NCBI GenBank assembly: GCA_041941305.1
Contig: JBGTQJ010000020.1
Span: 1-64,000, forward strand
DNA: 64,000 bases
Direction: 5' to 3'
Source of the DNA: JANSWP01 sp041941305
Lineage (GTDB): Bacteria; Bacteroidota; Bacteroidia; Chitinophagales; Saprospiraceae
The position numbers and the translations under genes were made by a program. Positions 53,370 to 62,315 of the stretch are shown one piece after another; within the stretch, counting starts at the first letter, position 1; the number at the start of each line of letters is the position of its first letter. A model generated the notes under the pieces. That model was given only the letters and a program-made list of their open reading frames with translations. It ran no database searches and was not told the origin of the DNA.

Positions 53370-54197
53370 TTATTGACAATCGGGACTGATTCCCAATACG
53401 TACTTTTCCACCACTCCAATCTCTTCAGCCACTTCCGCTCCTTGAAAGCCTTCAATCATTACATCTTTCAAAGAATCCTTAGCCAATAGCGTCAATTCTT
53501 TAGCAACCGGCAAATAGGACCAATGCCATTTTTCGAGGTTGTAGCCATGTGGGCGGTCTGCTCCTTTTTCGGAATAGACCTGACAGAAGCCATATTTGGC
53601 GGCATTGGCAACCAACCATTGGTATTCTTTCAAACCTTGTCCTTTTTCAAAGTAGCTATTTTCAAAGTTGTTGAAATCAAGATCAGTCCCCCAATGGTGG
53701 CGGGAAGTGCTAGGCATGGAGCTGTATTCGAGGATTTTCAAGGCTCGTGTTTTGGGATCTGGATAAGAATGTGAGGCATCTTTGCCATTTTCTATTTTTG
53801 TGGTGCCTGTCCATTTTCGCTCCCATATTCCTTTTTGATAATCAAAATTTCGGGCAGCCGAGCGAATGGTTAGGGTAATATCATCTGCTTTGGCAGCTGC
53901 CCACATCTTTTTGAAACTTTCATAGGTGTCTTTTCGGGCGTACATGCCTTCGCGGTCGGCATATTGGATTTCTATTTTGGTGAAATCTGGATGTTTGGCA
54001 GGTTCGAATTTTCCCATAAGGTAGTCAAGAGAGAAGTTGTATTGCCTGGGTTTTGGTTTTTCAACAACCTGTCGAGTGGTGGATTCTGCGGATTCAACTT
54101 CTGCTTGAGCCGCAGGTGCTTGATTTTGGCAATTGCACAGGAAAAGAACAACGCCAAAAAATAACATTGGTTTGAAATTCAGTGTTTGATGAGTCAT
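53370..54197 (-). CDS. M15 (VanY-type) D,D-carboxypeptidase lipoprotein
   Basis: 275 residues. The lipobox is FLCNCQNQ, with Cys near residue 24, followed by a charged linker (AEVESAESTTRQ). The M15 catalytic set is visible: SRHHWGTDLDF supplies the first zinc His and Asp, and EKWHWSY supplies the general-base Glu and last zinc His. It trims D-Ala-D-Ala ends of peptidoglycan stems in the periplasm. It stands alone before a convergent-free gap and the MBL gene, 78 bases apart on the same strand. Confidence 0.87.
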   Translation of the reverse strand: MTHQTLNFKPMLFFGVVLFLCNCQNQAPAAQAEVESAESTTRQVVEKPKPRQYNFSLDYLMGKFEPAKHPDFTKIEIQYADREGMYARKDTYESFKKMWAAAKADDITLTIRSAARNFDYQKGIWERKWTGTTKIENGKDASHSYPDPKTRALKILEYSSMPSTSRHHWGTDLDFNNFENSYFEKGQGLKEYQWLVANAAKYGFCQVYSEKGADRPHGYNLEKWHWSYLPVAKELTLLAKDSLKDVMIEGFQGAEVAEEIGVVEKYVLGISPDCQ

Positions 54198-54275
54198 TAA
54201 CTTTGGTTTGTGATTATGAATTGAGGAGTCAATTTGGGATTACAAAAGTAATCGTGGAATCACTCAACGTATTGA

Positions 54276-54917
54276 TCAATTCAAAAAAGGATTGTTCCTT
54301 TTTTCATAACCAACGGTCGTTGCTGGTCCATGTCCTGGATATACTTTTACATCATCGCCTAATGGATAGAATTGATTGACGATGCTGCCTAAGAGGGTTT
54401 TGAAATCACCCCCAGGCAAATCTGTCCTTCCAATGCTTTGGTAAAACAACACATCTCCTGCGATGACAAATTTATCTTCTTTGCAATAAAACGAAATACT
54501 GGCGGGTGAATGACCTGGTGTAAAAAGGGTTTCCAATTTGCTCTCGCCAAATTCGATCACTTCCCCTTCTTTTATAAATCGCCCAGGAAGGGGAGAGGGT
54601 TCAGGATACGGTAAGCCATAAAACATGCTAATTTGTGGCACTGCATTCAGTACAGGCAATTCTCCCTCGTGAATTTCGAGCGGAATATTGTATGTTTCGC
54701 TCACAAATTTGTTTCCAAACACATGATCTATGTGACAATGTGTGTTGAGCAAGCGAACAGGTTTTAAATTATTGCGTTCAATAAACAGGGACAATTCGTC
54801 TCGTTCTGCCTGATCGTAACAGCCAGGATCAATGATAACGCACTCTTTTGTGTCATCATATAGCAAATAGCTGTTTTCCTGAAAGGCATTGAAGGTAAAA
54901 CTTACAACAGAAACCAT
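54276..54917 (-). CDS. MBL-fold hydrolase, glyoxalase II-like
   Basis: 213 residues of the metallo-beta-lactamase fold. The metal motif H60-C-H62-I-D64-H65 is intact, with further ligands in FTPGHSPASISFY, IAGDVLFYQSIGRTD and KVYPGHGPATTVG. This pattern is that of YcbL-like glyoxalase II or related thioester hydrolases. It is soluble and cytoplasmic, with no signal peptide. Confidence 0.88.
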   Translation of the reverse strand: MVSVVSFTFNAFQENSYLLYDDTKECVIIDPGCYDQAERDELSLFIERNNLKPVRLLNTHCHIDHVFGNKFVSETYNIPLEIHEGELPVLNAVPQISMFYGLPYPEPSPLPGRFIKEGEVIEFGESKLETLFTPGHSPASISFYCKEDKFVIAGDVLFYQSIGRTDLPGGDFKTLLGSIVNQFYPLGDDVKVYPGHGPATTVGYEKRNNPFLN

Positions 54918-54924
54918 ACTTCAT

Positions 54925-55090
54925 ACGTTCAGTGTTCAGAGTTTCTGATTCGGAAATTTTTATTGCTGAATGGTGAACCGGGACCTCTGAACGCTTGATG
55001 TTGTCAAATGTAAACCTTAACTTGGTTTTCTATTTCAAAAATCGGCAGCGAAAGTAATATTTAATGTGTGAATGTTTGAGTGTATGAATG
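54925..55090. repeat. Word-repeat clusters in front of the large barrel gene
   Basis: CGTTCAGTGTTCAGAG (about 54928) has an inverted counterpart CCTCTGAACGCTTG (about 54982). A second direct cluster of GTGTGAATG, TTTGAGTG and TATGAATGTG words lies at 55064-55090. The class is described in the findings. Confidence 0.5.
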
Positions 55091-55150
55091 TGCTTAACAA
55101 ACATTATGACATCAGACAATCTGGCAATCACACCACCACTGTTTTCCAAT

Positions 55151-58100
55151 ATGCTTTGTAAACTATACTATTTTCTTTTCTTTTCTTTTCTTGCTTTTTC
55201 TCTTTTCTCACAAACCACTCAGACCGAATTTGGTAAAAATCGGGTTCAATATCATAAAGAATTTGAAGAGTGGTCCACCTATGAAAGTCGCAATTTTATT
55301 ACTTATTGGTATGGGGAGGCTAGAAACATTGGTCAAGCAGTTGTACAGATTGCTGAGTACGATTTCAATGACATTCAGGGGATTTTAGAACATCGGATGA
55401 ATGACAAAATTGAAATTATTGTCTACAAAGATTTGACAGATTTAAAGCAAAGCAATATTGGAAGTGAAGAGGCTTTTATGAATACTGGTGGGCAGACGAA
55501 AATAGTAGGCAACAAAATGTTTGTCTATTTCAATGGAGATCACAACCATTTGCGCAGACAAATTAGGGAAGGAGTAGCATCGGTTTATTTGAATGCCATG
55601 TTGTTTGGCTCCAATTTGCAGGAAATCGTACAAAATGCGGTCATGATGAATTTGCCAGAATGGTTTAAAGTGGGATTGATTGCTTTTGTAGGAGAAGAGT
55701 GGAACACGGAGTTGGACAATGAATTGAGAGACATTTTACTATCTGGAGAACACGACGATTTTGACGATATCGCAGAGGATTATCCGAAGTTAGCAGGGCA
55801 TGCCCTTTGGTATTACATAAGTCAAAATTATGGTCAATCGACTGTTTCCAATTTATTGTATTTGACCCGCATCAATCGAAGCATTGATAGTGGATTCCTA
55901 TATGTTTTGGGAAGTACCTACAAAAGGACTTTAGAAGGCTGGGAGTTATTTTTCAGGCAAAGATATGAAGCAGAGACGATATCCATGGTTGAGCCAGAAG
56001 GCTTTTTGAAAGTAAAAAACAAGCGGAACCTGCCTTTAACTCAATTGAAAATCAGCCCCGATGGAACAAAAATTATTTACGTAGCAAATGAGATTGGACG
56101 ATATAAAATCTATTTGCACGATGTGGCAACAGGTGATAGAGAAATAATCTTTAAAAACGGTTTCCGAAATGCAATCCAGGCCACGGATTACAATTATCCA
56201 TTGCTCGCATGGAATCCCAGTGGCTTTGAAATTGCCATCATTTATGAAGAACGGGATGTAATTAAGTTTTTGAAATACGACACACAGACCAAAGAAAAAG
56301 TAGAGGAAACCGTCCCAAATCAATTACAACGCATTTATAGCGCCGAATATGTCAATCCAACCGATTTGATCTTCTCTGCGGCGGTCAGAGGGCATGCAGA
56401 TTTGTTTTTGTATTTCACCCTAACCAGGCAGACGCAACGATTGACTTCAGATTTTTGGGATGATCTGGACGCGACTTATACAGAGGTACATGGCCAACGA
56501 GGCATTTTGTTTGCCTCTAACAGGATGGATTCTACGAATCAAAAAATGAGACTGGACACCATCTTGCCGATTCGAAACTTTGATATTTTCTATTTGAATT
56601 TGGACGATAAAAAAGAGTTGGTGAGAGTAACCAATACTCCATTTATTGATGAACGTTCGCCTATAGGTATAGATACGACCTGGTTTAGTTTTTTGACCAA
56701 TGAATCTGGGGTTTTCAATCGAAAAACGGGTTATCTGGAGGACTATATTCACCATTTTGAAAATATCATCACTTTTGAAGATGACTCTGAAATGCGCTTG
56801 CATGCTGATTCTGTAATTGAGAATGTATTGGATTCAGTCGCCTTTTCTAAAGTCAAGACAGTTGTGTTGGATACCATTTATAAACAAAGAGCGATCAATC
56901 ATTTCAATTCCAATTACGATAGAAGCATTTTAACCTTGAGTCAGGCGCGTCGCTCCGATAGAATTGCAGAAACCTTTTATAAAAATGGGACCCACCAGTT
57001 TTATGTTTCTGAATTAAATCCAATGAAAAAAACAGCTCCTGTTCCTACGGGCTTTCAGAAAAAGCGAATTGATTTTCTGAAAGTATTGAAGGTGACTGGC
57101 ACATCAGACGAACAACCACTACAAGAAGCGGTAAAGGAAGAAGAGGATACAGAATTTGACTTTCAGGCACCCCAATTCAAAGAGGAAAAAGAAGTAGAGG
57201 ATACCACCAAAATAGACATTGATAATTACCTTTTTCAAAGCGAGTTTGATGATGAAGAAATTCCAGTTGCCAATAGTCAAATAGAGCCAGAAGAGGATGA
57301 AGGCAATCTGACCATTCAACAACAACTCACATATCGTCCAGACTATGAGGAAGGTGTTCCTGAAAAGAAAGTGCATAAATTTCGCCCCGGAAGGATTACG
57401 CCCTACCGCCTGAAATTCAGAACAGATTACGTCACCACTCAATTGGATAATAGCTTGCTCTTTGATGGATTGAGTAATTATGCTGGAGTTCCTGACAATT
57501 TTGGCTATCCTCCTCCAGGCATTTTAATGAAAGCCAATTTCAAAGACTTATTTGAAGATCACGAATTGGAAGCAGGCGTTCGCATTCCAACATCCTTTAA
57601 TGGTGCAGAATATTTTGTAGTATATAAGGATAAGAGAACGCGCTTTGACAAACAATATTCCTTTTATCGCCGTCGCTTGAGATTCAATAATATGCTGTTG
57701 AATCCACCTCCAATTACACAATTGCGTCCACCAACACCTGCAACAGACAAGGTAGAAGAGGAAATCGTTCTTGGGCAGTATCAATTGCGGTATCCATTGG
57801 ATATTTTCACAAGTATACGTGGAACTGCCACTTTGCGATTTGACAATGCTCGTCAATTGGCGACAGATGCTTATGCTACTGCACAGGGAAGTATTAAGGA
57901 ACAGCACATCGGTTTCAAATTGGAATATGTTTTTGACAACACCATTGATGTTGCACTAAATATCAAAAACGGGACTCGCTATAAGTTTTTTGGAGAGTAT
58001 GTCAAAAATTTCAATATTTCTTTTGACAATGGAGCAGAGTTTGATTTGAACCGGGGAGATATGTTTGTAGTTGGTTTGGATGCTCGCCATTATCAAAGAT

Positions 58101-58666
58101 TTTTAAAACATTCCATTTTTGCCCTAAGAGTAGCGGGAGCCTCCTCCTTTGGAACTGAAAAAATACTTTACATGGTTGGAGGAACCGACAATTGGTTGTT
58201 TCCCAAAATCAATCAGGATATTCCGCGCCCTGATCCAGGAGATGGAGAATTTATCTATCAGTCTATTGCTACCAATGCTCGGGGCTTTAAGCTCAATATC
58301 CGAAACGGAAATTCTTATGCGTTAGCCAATTTTGAAGTACGCATGCCCATTTTCCGCTACATCTTCCGCCGCACCCAATCTTCTTTCTTGCGTAACTTCC
58401 AGGTTGTTGGCTTCTTTGATGCAGCTACGGCCTGGCAAGGTCTTTCTCCTTTCGACGATGAAAGCCCACTCAATACCTATGTGAATACTAATGGACCAGT
58501 GACCGTTCGCGTGAATTTCTTCAGGGATCCGGTTGTATTTGGTTATGGGGGAGGCATACGGACAGTACTGTTTGGGTATTTTATCAGATTGGATTATGCA
58601 AGGGGCATAGAAACTCGAGCCCTACAAGACCCAATGTTGCACTTTTCAATTGGAATGGATTTTTAA
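55151..58666 (+). CDS. Large envelope protein: pseudo-peptidase, TolB-like propeller and outer-membrane barrel
   Basis: ATG 55151 gives 1171 residues with a clear signal peptide (MLCKLYYFLFFSFLAFSLFS); ATG 55088 would add 21 residues in front. Residues about 20-270 resemble a peptidase-MA-like domain, but the HExxH place reads IREGVASVYL, so it is probably inactive. About 280-560 is a TolB-like beta-propeller (ISPDGTKIIYVANEIGRYKIY). An acidic linker (about 640-760) precedes a BamA/Omp85-like barrel end with GYGGGIRTVLFGYFIRLDYARG and final FSIGMDF. It may work in outer-membrane assembly or as a surface scaffold; function is unknown. Confidence 0.75.
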   Translation: MLCKLYYFLFFSFLAFSLFSQTTQTEFGKNRVQYHKEFEEWSTYESRNFITYWYGEARNIGQAVVQIAEYDFNDIQGILEHRMNDKIEIIVYKDLTDLKQSNIGSEEAFMNTGGQTKIVGNKMFVYFNGDHNHLRRQIREGVASVYLNAMLFGSNLQEIVQNAVMMNLPEWFKVGLIAFVGEEWNTELDNELRDILLSGEHDDFDDIAEDYPKLAGHALWYYISQNYGQSTVSNLLYLTRINRSIDSGFLYVLGSTYKRTLEGWELFFRQRYEAETISMVEPEGFLKVKNKRNLPLTQLKISPDGTKIIYVANEIGRYKIYLHDVATGDREIIFKNGFRNAIQATDYNYPLLAWNPSGFEIAIIYEERDVIKFLKYDTQTKEKVEETVPNQLQRIYSAEYVNPTDLIFSAAVRGHADLFLYFTLTRQTQRLTSDFWDDLDATYTEVHGQRGILFASNRMDSTNQKMRLDTILPIRNFDIFYLNLDDKKELVRVTNTPFIDERSPIGIDTTWFSFLTNESGVFNRKTGYLEDYIHHFENIITFEDDSEMRLHADSVIENVLDSVAFSKVKTVVLDTIYKQRAINHFNSNYDRSILTLSQARRSDRIAETFYKNGTHQFYVSELNPMKKTAPVPTGFQKKRIDFLKVLKVTGTSDEQPLQEAVKEEEDTEFDFQAPQFKEEKEVEDTTKIDIDNYLFQSEFDDEEIPVANSQIEPEEDEGNLTIQQQLTYRPDYEEGVPEKKVHKFRPGRITPYRLKFRTDYVTTQLDNSLLFDGLSNYAGVPDNFGYPPPGILMKANFKDLFEDHELEAGVRIPTSFNGAEYFVVYKDKRTRFDKQYSFYRRRLRFNNMLLNPPPITQLRPPTPATDKVEEEIVLGQYQLRYPLDIFTSIRGTATLRFDNARQLATDAYATAQGSIKEQHIGFKLEYVFDNTIDVALNIKNGTRYKFFGEYVKNFNISFDNGAEFDLNRGDMFVVGLDARHYQRFLKHSIFALRVAGASSFGTEKILYMVGGTDNWLFPKINQDIPRPDPGDGEFIYQSIATNARGFKLNIRNGNSYALANFEVRMPIFRYIFRRTQSSFLRNFQVVGFFDAATAWQGLSPFDDESPLNTYVNTNGPVTVRVNFFRDPVVFGYGGGIRTVLFGYFIRLDYARGIETRALQDPMLHFSIGMDF

Positions 58667-59227
58667 AATTCGACGAATTCTCGGTTGCAAAAGAGTCCTG
58701 ATTGTTTTCTTTTCCCCTCTACCTTCGTTTGCCATAGCATCCCTTGTCCAGGGGATTCCCTTTGGGATGGGAGAAAATACTCACCTTAGCTAAGCAGGGT
58801 GACCGGAAATTATTGATTTGCTAGATTTCAAAAATCTAGCAAATCTTAACTGGCTGTAAATCAAGGAACTGAGCTTTACTAAATCTTGAAGATTTCGCAA
58901 TTCCTAGGTTCTCGGTCACCCTGTATGGCTACGGTTCTGTTTTTCGCCTCGTTATAGAAAAAAAAGAATTCCCAAATTTTACTCATACATAATTTTGACT
59001 TGGTGCTTATTATAAAAATTCCTAATATTGCACTCTCTGATTTCCAATCGTTAATGAATAAACAAACATACACTTGCCCAAGAATTGATTTGCTAATTTT
59101 TTGATGTTCTGATACTATGATTTTGTAATTACCCTTTTACTAATAACATATCATTAAAAATCACAGCATTGCAGCATCATAGTATCACAGCATCAGAAAA
59201 TCATTTCAAAACCAGCACTTTTTCACT
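58667..59227. other. Gene-free stretch with nested inverted repeats
   Basis: 561 bases without a convincing gene. It holds the MITE-like element at 58787-58931 and an imperfect inverted repeat (59101-59122 with about 59170-59191) of GATGTTCTGATACTATGAT words just upstream of the next gene. Confidence 0.6.
58787..58931. repeat. MITE-like 145-bp element with nested hairpin
   Basis: The ends are 19-bp inverted repeats with three mismatches, including a perfect core CAGGGTGACCG (58795-58805) matching CGGTCACCCTG (58913-58923). Inside is a perfect 14-bp hairpin (58815-58828 with 58832-58845, loop CAA). No target duplication is clear. Confidence 0.65.
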
Positions 59228-59791
59228 ATGACACTAAGAGACTTTTTTGAATCTTGTGGCGACAATCCTTTCTTGATTATCGCTTTCTTTGCCCTCATTC
59301 CTTTTACAGCTTTTTTGGCAGGTATTTTAGGCAAAAACGAAGGGCATTTATCACCCTGGAAGTATCTCTATTCTATTTTAATTTATCTGGTTTGTGTACC
59401 AGGTATTTTTGCCATTACCCTGAATCTATACATTTTCCTATTTGAACGGCAAATCAGTATTTTGGATATGAATTTGGTGACTCAAATTCTACCCATTGCC
59501 TCCATGATCTTGACCATTCTGATCATAAGACGAAATGTCAACCTGGATTATGTTCCTGGATTTGACAAAATAGGTGGCTTGATTATGATGATTACGGCTA
59601 TCCTTATGATCATGTGGGCGTTTGACCGAACCAGAATTTGGGTAGTTTCCCGATTACCAATAGGCTGGGCAGCTTTAATTTTTATTGGCTTATTGGCTGC
59701 AGTACGTATTGGCTGGAGTCGATTGGCAGGTAAATCTGTTCCAGTATCCCAAGCTGAAGAAGGGGAGGATTGGTATCAGACGGAAAAGTAG
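59228..59791 (+). CDS. Hypothetical membrane protein, five helices
   Basis: 187 residues with predicted helices at about 14-34, 45-70, 82-102, 115-135 and 145-162, short loops and an acidic C-terminal tail (SQAEEGEDWYQ). Its leader carries GCATCATAGTATCACAG-type word repeats. A perfect hairpin terminator follows at 59798. No family motif was recognised. Confidence 0.65.
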   Translation: MTLRDFFESCGDNPFLIIAFFALIPFTAFLAGILGKNEGHLSPWKYLYSILIYLVCVPGIFAITLNLYIFLFERQISILDMNLVTQILPIASMILTILIIRRNVNLDYVPGFDKIGGLIMMITAILMIMWAFDRTRIWVVSRLPIGWAALIFIGLLAAVRIGWSRLAGKSVPVSQAEEGEDWYQTEK

Positions 59792-59797
59792 ATAATT

Positions 59798-59836
59798 AGA
59801 TGTGAAAGATTTCAAAAATCTTTCACATCTCTCTAT
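59798..59836. terminator. 15-bp perfect hairpin between convergent genes
   Basis: Arms 59798-59812 and 59816-59830 pair perfectly with the loop CAA. It lies 6 bases after the membrane-protein stop and 7 bases before the end of the minus-strand DUF3299-like gene, and can stop both transcripts. Confidence 0.7.
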
Positions 59837-59837
59837 T

Positions 59838-60293
59838 TTAATTCGCATCCTTCACCAATACCACATCTGACAAAGCATAAAGCAGGCGATTGATGTCATC
59901 TGCATTGGTTGCCAATTTGCCTTTGATGGTAATGGCTTCGGCGGTATATTGAATTGGTTCTTTTGCAATGACCTCCATAACTGTTTCCGGTCCTGCACCA
60001 CCACAGAAGAAGCACATATTGTAGGGATATGCAGAAAAGATAAATTCATTATGGCTTTTGTATCCTTCTACAGGAATAATGTAACCTTTTACTGTGACTT
60101 CTTTGCCTTCTAATGATGTTATATCATCACTAAAAACTGGTACATCAATTTTAAACCCAAGCATCTCATCGTATTCTTTTCGAAAAGTGATTTTTGAAAG
60201 GGTTTTCCACAAATTCTCAGTTTGTGTAAAAGCCTCGTGAGAGATGGCAGTAAATGCAAACGAAGCGATAGCTATGATGAAGATCTTTTTCAT
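59838..60293 (-). CDS. DUF3299-like exported protein, copy 2
   Basis: 151 residues with a signal peptide (cleavage near AFTQTE). The conserved core is EVTVKGYIIPVEGYKS, then C94-F-F-C97-GG-AGPETVMEV. The CxxC and the OB-like fold are typical of DUF3299-type periplasmic proteins. It is a paralogue of the gene 12 bases upstream (identical length and Cys positions). It is the last gene of a four-gene operon with an ABC ATPase and permease. A role in metal handling is inferred. Confidence 0.75.
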   Translation of the reverse strand: MKKIFIIAIASFAFTAISHEAFTQTENLWKTLSKITFRKEYDEMLGFKIDVPVFSDDITSLEGKEVTVKGYIIPVEGYKSHNEFIFSAYPYNMCFFCGGAGPETVMEVIAKEPIQYTAEAITIKGKLATNADDINRLLYALSDVVLVKDAN

Positions 60294-60305
60294 TCTAATT
60301 GTACT

Positions 60306-60761
60306 TTATTGTTGGACTACTTCCCCAAGTTCTAGTTGATACATAATATCATCCAATTTGTTGGGTAAAAATTTAAATTTTCCTTTAAGGGTTATTGAAT
60401 TATCTGAATATTCTACTTTTTTGTCGTCTTTCATAAATACTTCCATGACCGACTCTGGTCCTGCCTTACCACAAAAAAAACAGCTGGCAAAAGGGAAGGC
60501 GGAGAACATAAAATGGCTCTGTGCTTTTTTGCCACTCAATGGAATGATGTATCCTTTGACTTCTATTTCCTGACCATCCAATGCTTCAATAATAGGAAGA
60601 AACCTTCCTTGCCCAGCTTGCCCTCCTATCGCGTCGCTTTCGGCATATTGTCGCTCAAATTTCATCAAAGCTAATGTGTTCCAAACATTTTTTTGTTGGG
60701 CAACGACATCCTCTGGAACCATAACAAAGAACATCAAAGAGACGAAAACGAATTTAATCAT
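60306..60761 (-). CDS. DUF3299-like exported protein, copy 1
   Basis: 151 residues, signal peptide ending near DVVAQQ. Core IEVKGYIIPLSGKKA and C94-F-F-C97-GKAGPESVMEV. It aligns end to end with the following gene and probably arose with it by duplication. A repeat element (60851-60925) lies between it and the permease gene upstream. Confidence 0.75.
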   Translation of the reverse strand: MIKFVFVSLMFFVMVPEDVVAQQKNVWNTLALMKFERQYAESDAIGGQAGQGRFLPIIEALDGQEIEVKGYIIPLSGKKAQSHFMFSAFPFASCFFCGKAGPESVMEVFMKDDKKVEYSDNSITLKGKFKFLPNKLDDIMYQLELGEVVQQ

Positions 60762-60850
60762 AGGCTATATCTTAGATTTTCGACTGGTCGAACAAAATTC
60801 TAATTTTAAAACGACTTCAAAAAGAGAATGTCACTTAATGCTTTGTTAAA

Positions 60851-60925
60851 GTAGCCGCCCGTTTTATTGGGCAGGTTGAAAATCAATGGTTTATATAAAA
60901 CTGCCCAATCAATTGGGCGGTTACC
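60851..60925. repeat. Bipartite GCCCA/TGGGC palindromic element, copy 3
   Basis: GTAGCCGCCC, then TTGGGCAGGTTGAAAA, a spacer of about 18 nt and CTGCCCAATCAATTGGGCG that ends in GTTACC. It lies inside the minus-strand operon but in the same orientation on the + strand as the copies at 14747 and 17760. Confidence 0.7.
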
Positions 60926-62227
60926 CTAAGCTTTTGAAAGCGTTTCCGAAATATCCGTATTCTTCGCCTGAAAAGCTGGAATTACAGCTGCAATAAAACC
61001 AATACCCAAAGCGCCCAATAACAAATAAAACTCCTCCTGTAAGAAAGTCGTGCCTGAGAAGGAATAACGATAAGATTCTTTCATATATCCTGCTAAAGCC
61101 TCCATGCCGCCATGACTCAAAATCATTCCAATGATATAGCCTAAAACAGCCAGCAACAAGCCTTCCAAAATTATTAATAAGAAAAGTTTGCCAGGCGTAG
61201 CACCCATCACTCGCATCAGTGCTAATTCATATTTTCTATCTTTCAAGGAAGAAAACAGCGAAATAAAGATGCTTAGTCCTGAGACAAAAATGATGACCAA
61301 TGCCAATACTCTTAGGGCATCTGTTCCCACGTCCATCATAGAAAACAGGCGATTCAATTCAATCGCTGGAGTGGCAGCCTGCATGTCTGTATTTTCATTG
61401 ATGTTTCTACCCATATTCAAGGCTCTGAAATTGTGTGCCTTGAATTTTACCAATACCGAAGTAATTTCCTTGGTTTCATCTTCTTCCAAAAGTGACTTGG
61501 GCATCTCTGAATCTGCCATATGACTGTGATCATCTCCATGCCCCTGAGCAATCCCCAAGCTATCTGCTGCCAACTGCCCACTGTCCATAGCCGGCTGCTC
61601 ATGATCATGTACTGCCCATACACTTTGAGTATTTGTCAAAATCAATTGATCGATTACAGAACCAGTAGGTTGCAAAATACCGACGACTTTCATGCTGTGT
61701 GCATCTTCGTGGATCAAATTGTCATCCATCACAAAACCATGTGAACTTTTAAAAGTATCGCCCAATTTCATACCAAGTTCCTTCGCTACCAATGCCCCAA
61801 TAGTCACCTCCATATTTTTTTCCCAAAGTGCCCCTTCTCCAATTTCAGCATTGTAGTACTCCAAAATGCGATGTGTGGTACCAACGATGCGGTAACCTTT
61901 ATGGCTATCTCCTAATGAAAGTGGAACGGAGGATTCAATTAAGGGATGTCTTGGATTCAAAAAGGGCTTGGCTTCTTTTATGGAGATATTTCCAGTGGGA
62001 TTATCAATGTGGTACATGCTACACAAAATCAATTGCAGAGGACTCCCCTTTGCTCCAATCACCAAATCGACCCCTGCCAGGTTTTTATCAAATTTTTCTT
62101 GTACCTGTTTGTTTAAAACCAACAGTAATGAAATCAACCCTACGCCTAGTGCAAATAGTACCAGACTGAGGGTCATATTGAGTGGTTTACTTACCAAATT
62201 TTTCCAACTAAGTTGAAGCAGATTCAT
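60926..62227 (-). CDS. FtsX/MacB-type ABC permease with histidine-rich insert
   Basis: 433 residues, four membrane helices: one near residue 20-40 and three in the last 150 residues (ALRVLALVIIFVSG, LLIILEGLLLAVLGYI, LLLGALGIGFIAAVI). A large periplasmic domain lies between. Residues about 214-245 contain AMDSGQLAADS, encoded by an intergenic-type repeat, then QGHGDDHSHMADSE, a possible metal-binding stretch. The ATPase gene is upstream and the DUF3299-like genes downstream. The operon resembles the zinc-regulated zrm operon of Pseudomonas; metal specificity here is inferred. Confidence 0.85.
   Translation of the reverse strand: MNLLQLSWKNLVSKPLNMTLSLVLFALGVGLISLLLVLNKQVQEKFDKNLAGVDLVIGAKGSPLQLILCSMYHIDNPTGNISIKEAKPFLNPRHPLIESSVPLSLGDSHKGYRIVGTTHRILEYYNAEIGEGALWEKNMEVTIGALVAKELGMKLGDTFKSSHGFVMDDNLIHEDAHSMKVVGILQPTGSVIDQLILTNTQSVWAVHDHEQPAMDSGQLAADSLGIAQGHGDDHSHMADSEMPKSLLEEDETKEITSVLVKFKAHNFRALNMGRNINENTDMQAATPAIELNRLFSMMDVGTDALRVLALVIIFVSGLSIFISLFSSLKDRKYELALMRVMGATPGKLFLLIILEGLLLAVLGYIIGMILSHGGMEALAGYMKESYRYSFSGTTFLQEEFYLLLGALGIGFIAAVIPAFQAKNTDISETLSKA
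61559..61588. repeat. Translated CTGCCAACTGCCCACTGTCC word-repeat
   Basis: A 30-base stretch inside the ABC permease gene matches the intergenic-type word-repeat of 32695-32728. It is in frame, has no stop, and encodes MDSGQLAADS just before the His-rich segment. Confidence 0.6.
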
Positions 62228-62315
62228 CAGTTGTCAATTATCAGTTGTGGGTTGTGAGTTAACGGTTATCAGCTCCTGGTAAACAGACAACTGACAACGG
62301 ATAACAGACAACCTC
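62228..62315. repeat. Word-repeat hairpin between ABC ATPase and permease genes
   Basis: CAGTTGTCAATTATCAGTTG and GGTTGTGAGTTAACGG words form the left arm and ACAACTGACAACGGATAACA the inverted right arm. It fills the 88 bases between the two operon genes. Confidence 0.6.

Noticed and set aside
58879..59073. A 64-codon minus-strand frame
   Set aside because: It overlaps the MITE-like element and has no protein-like features.
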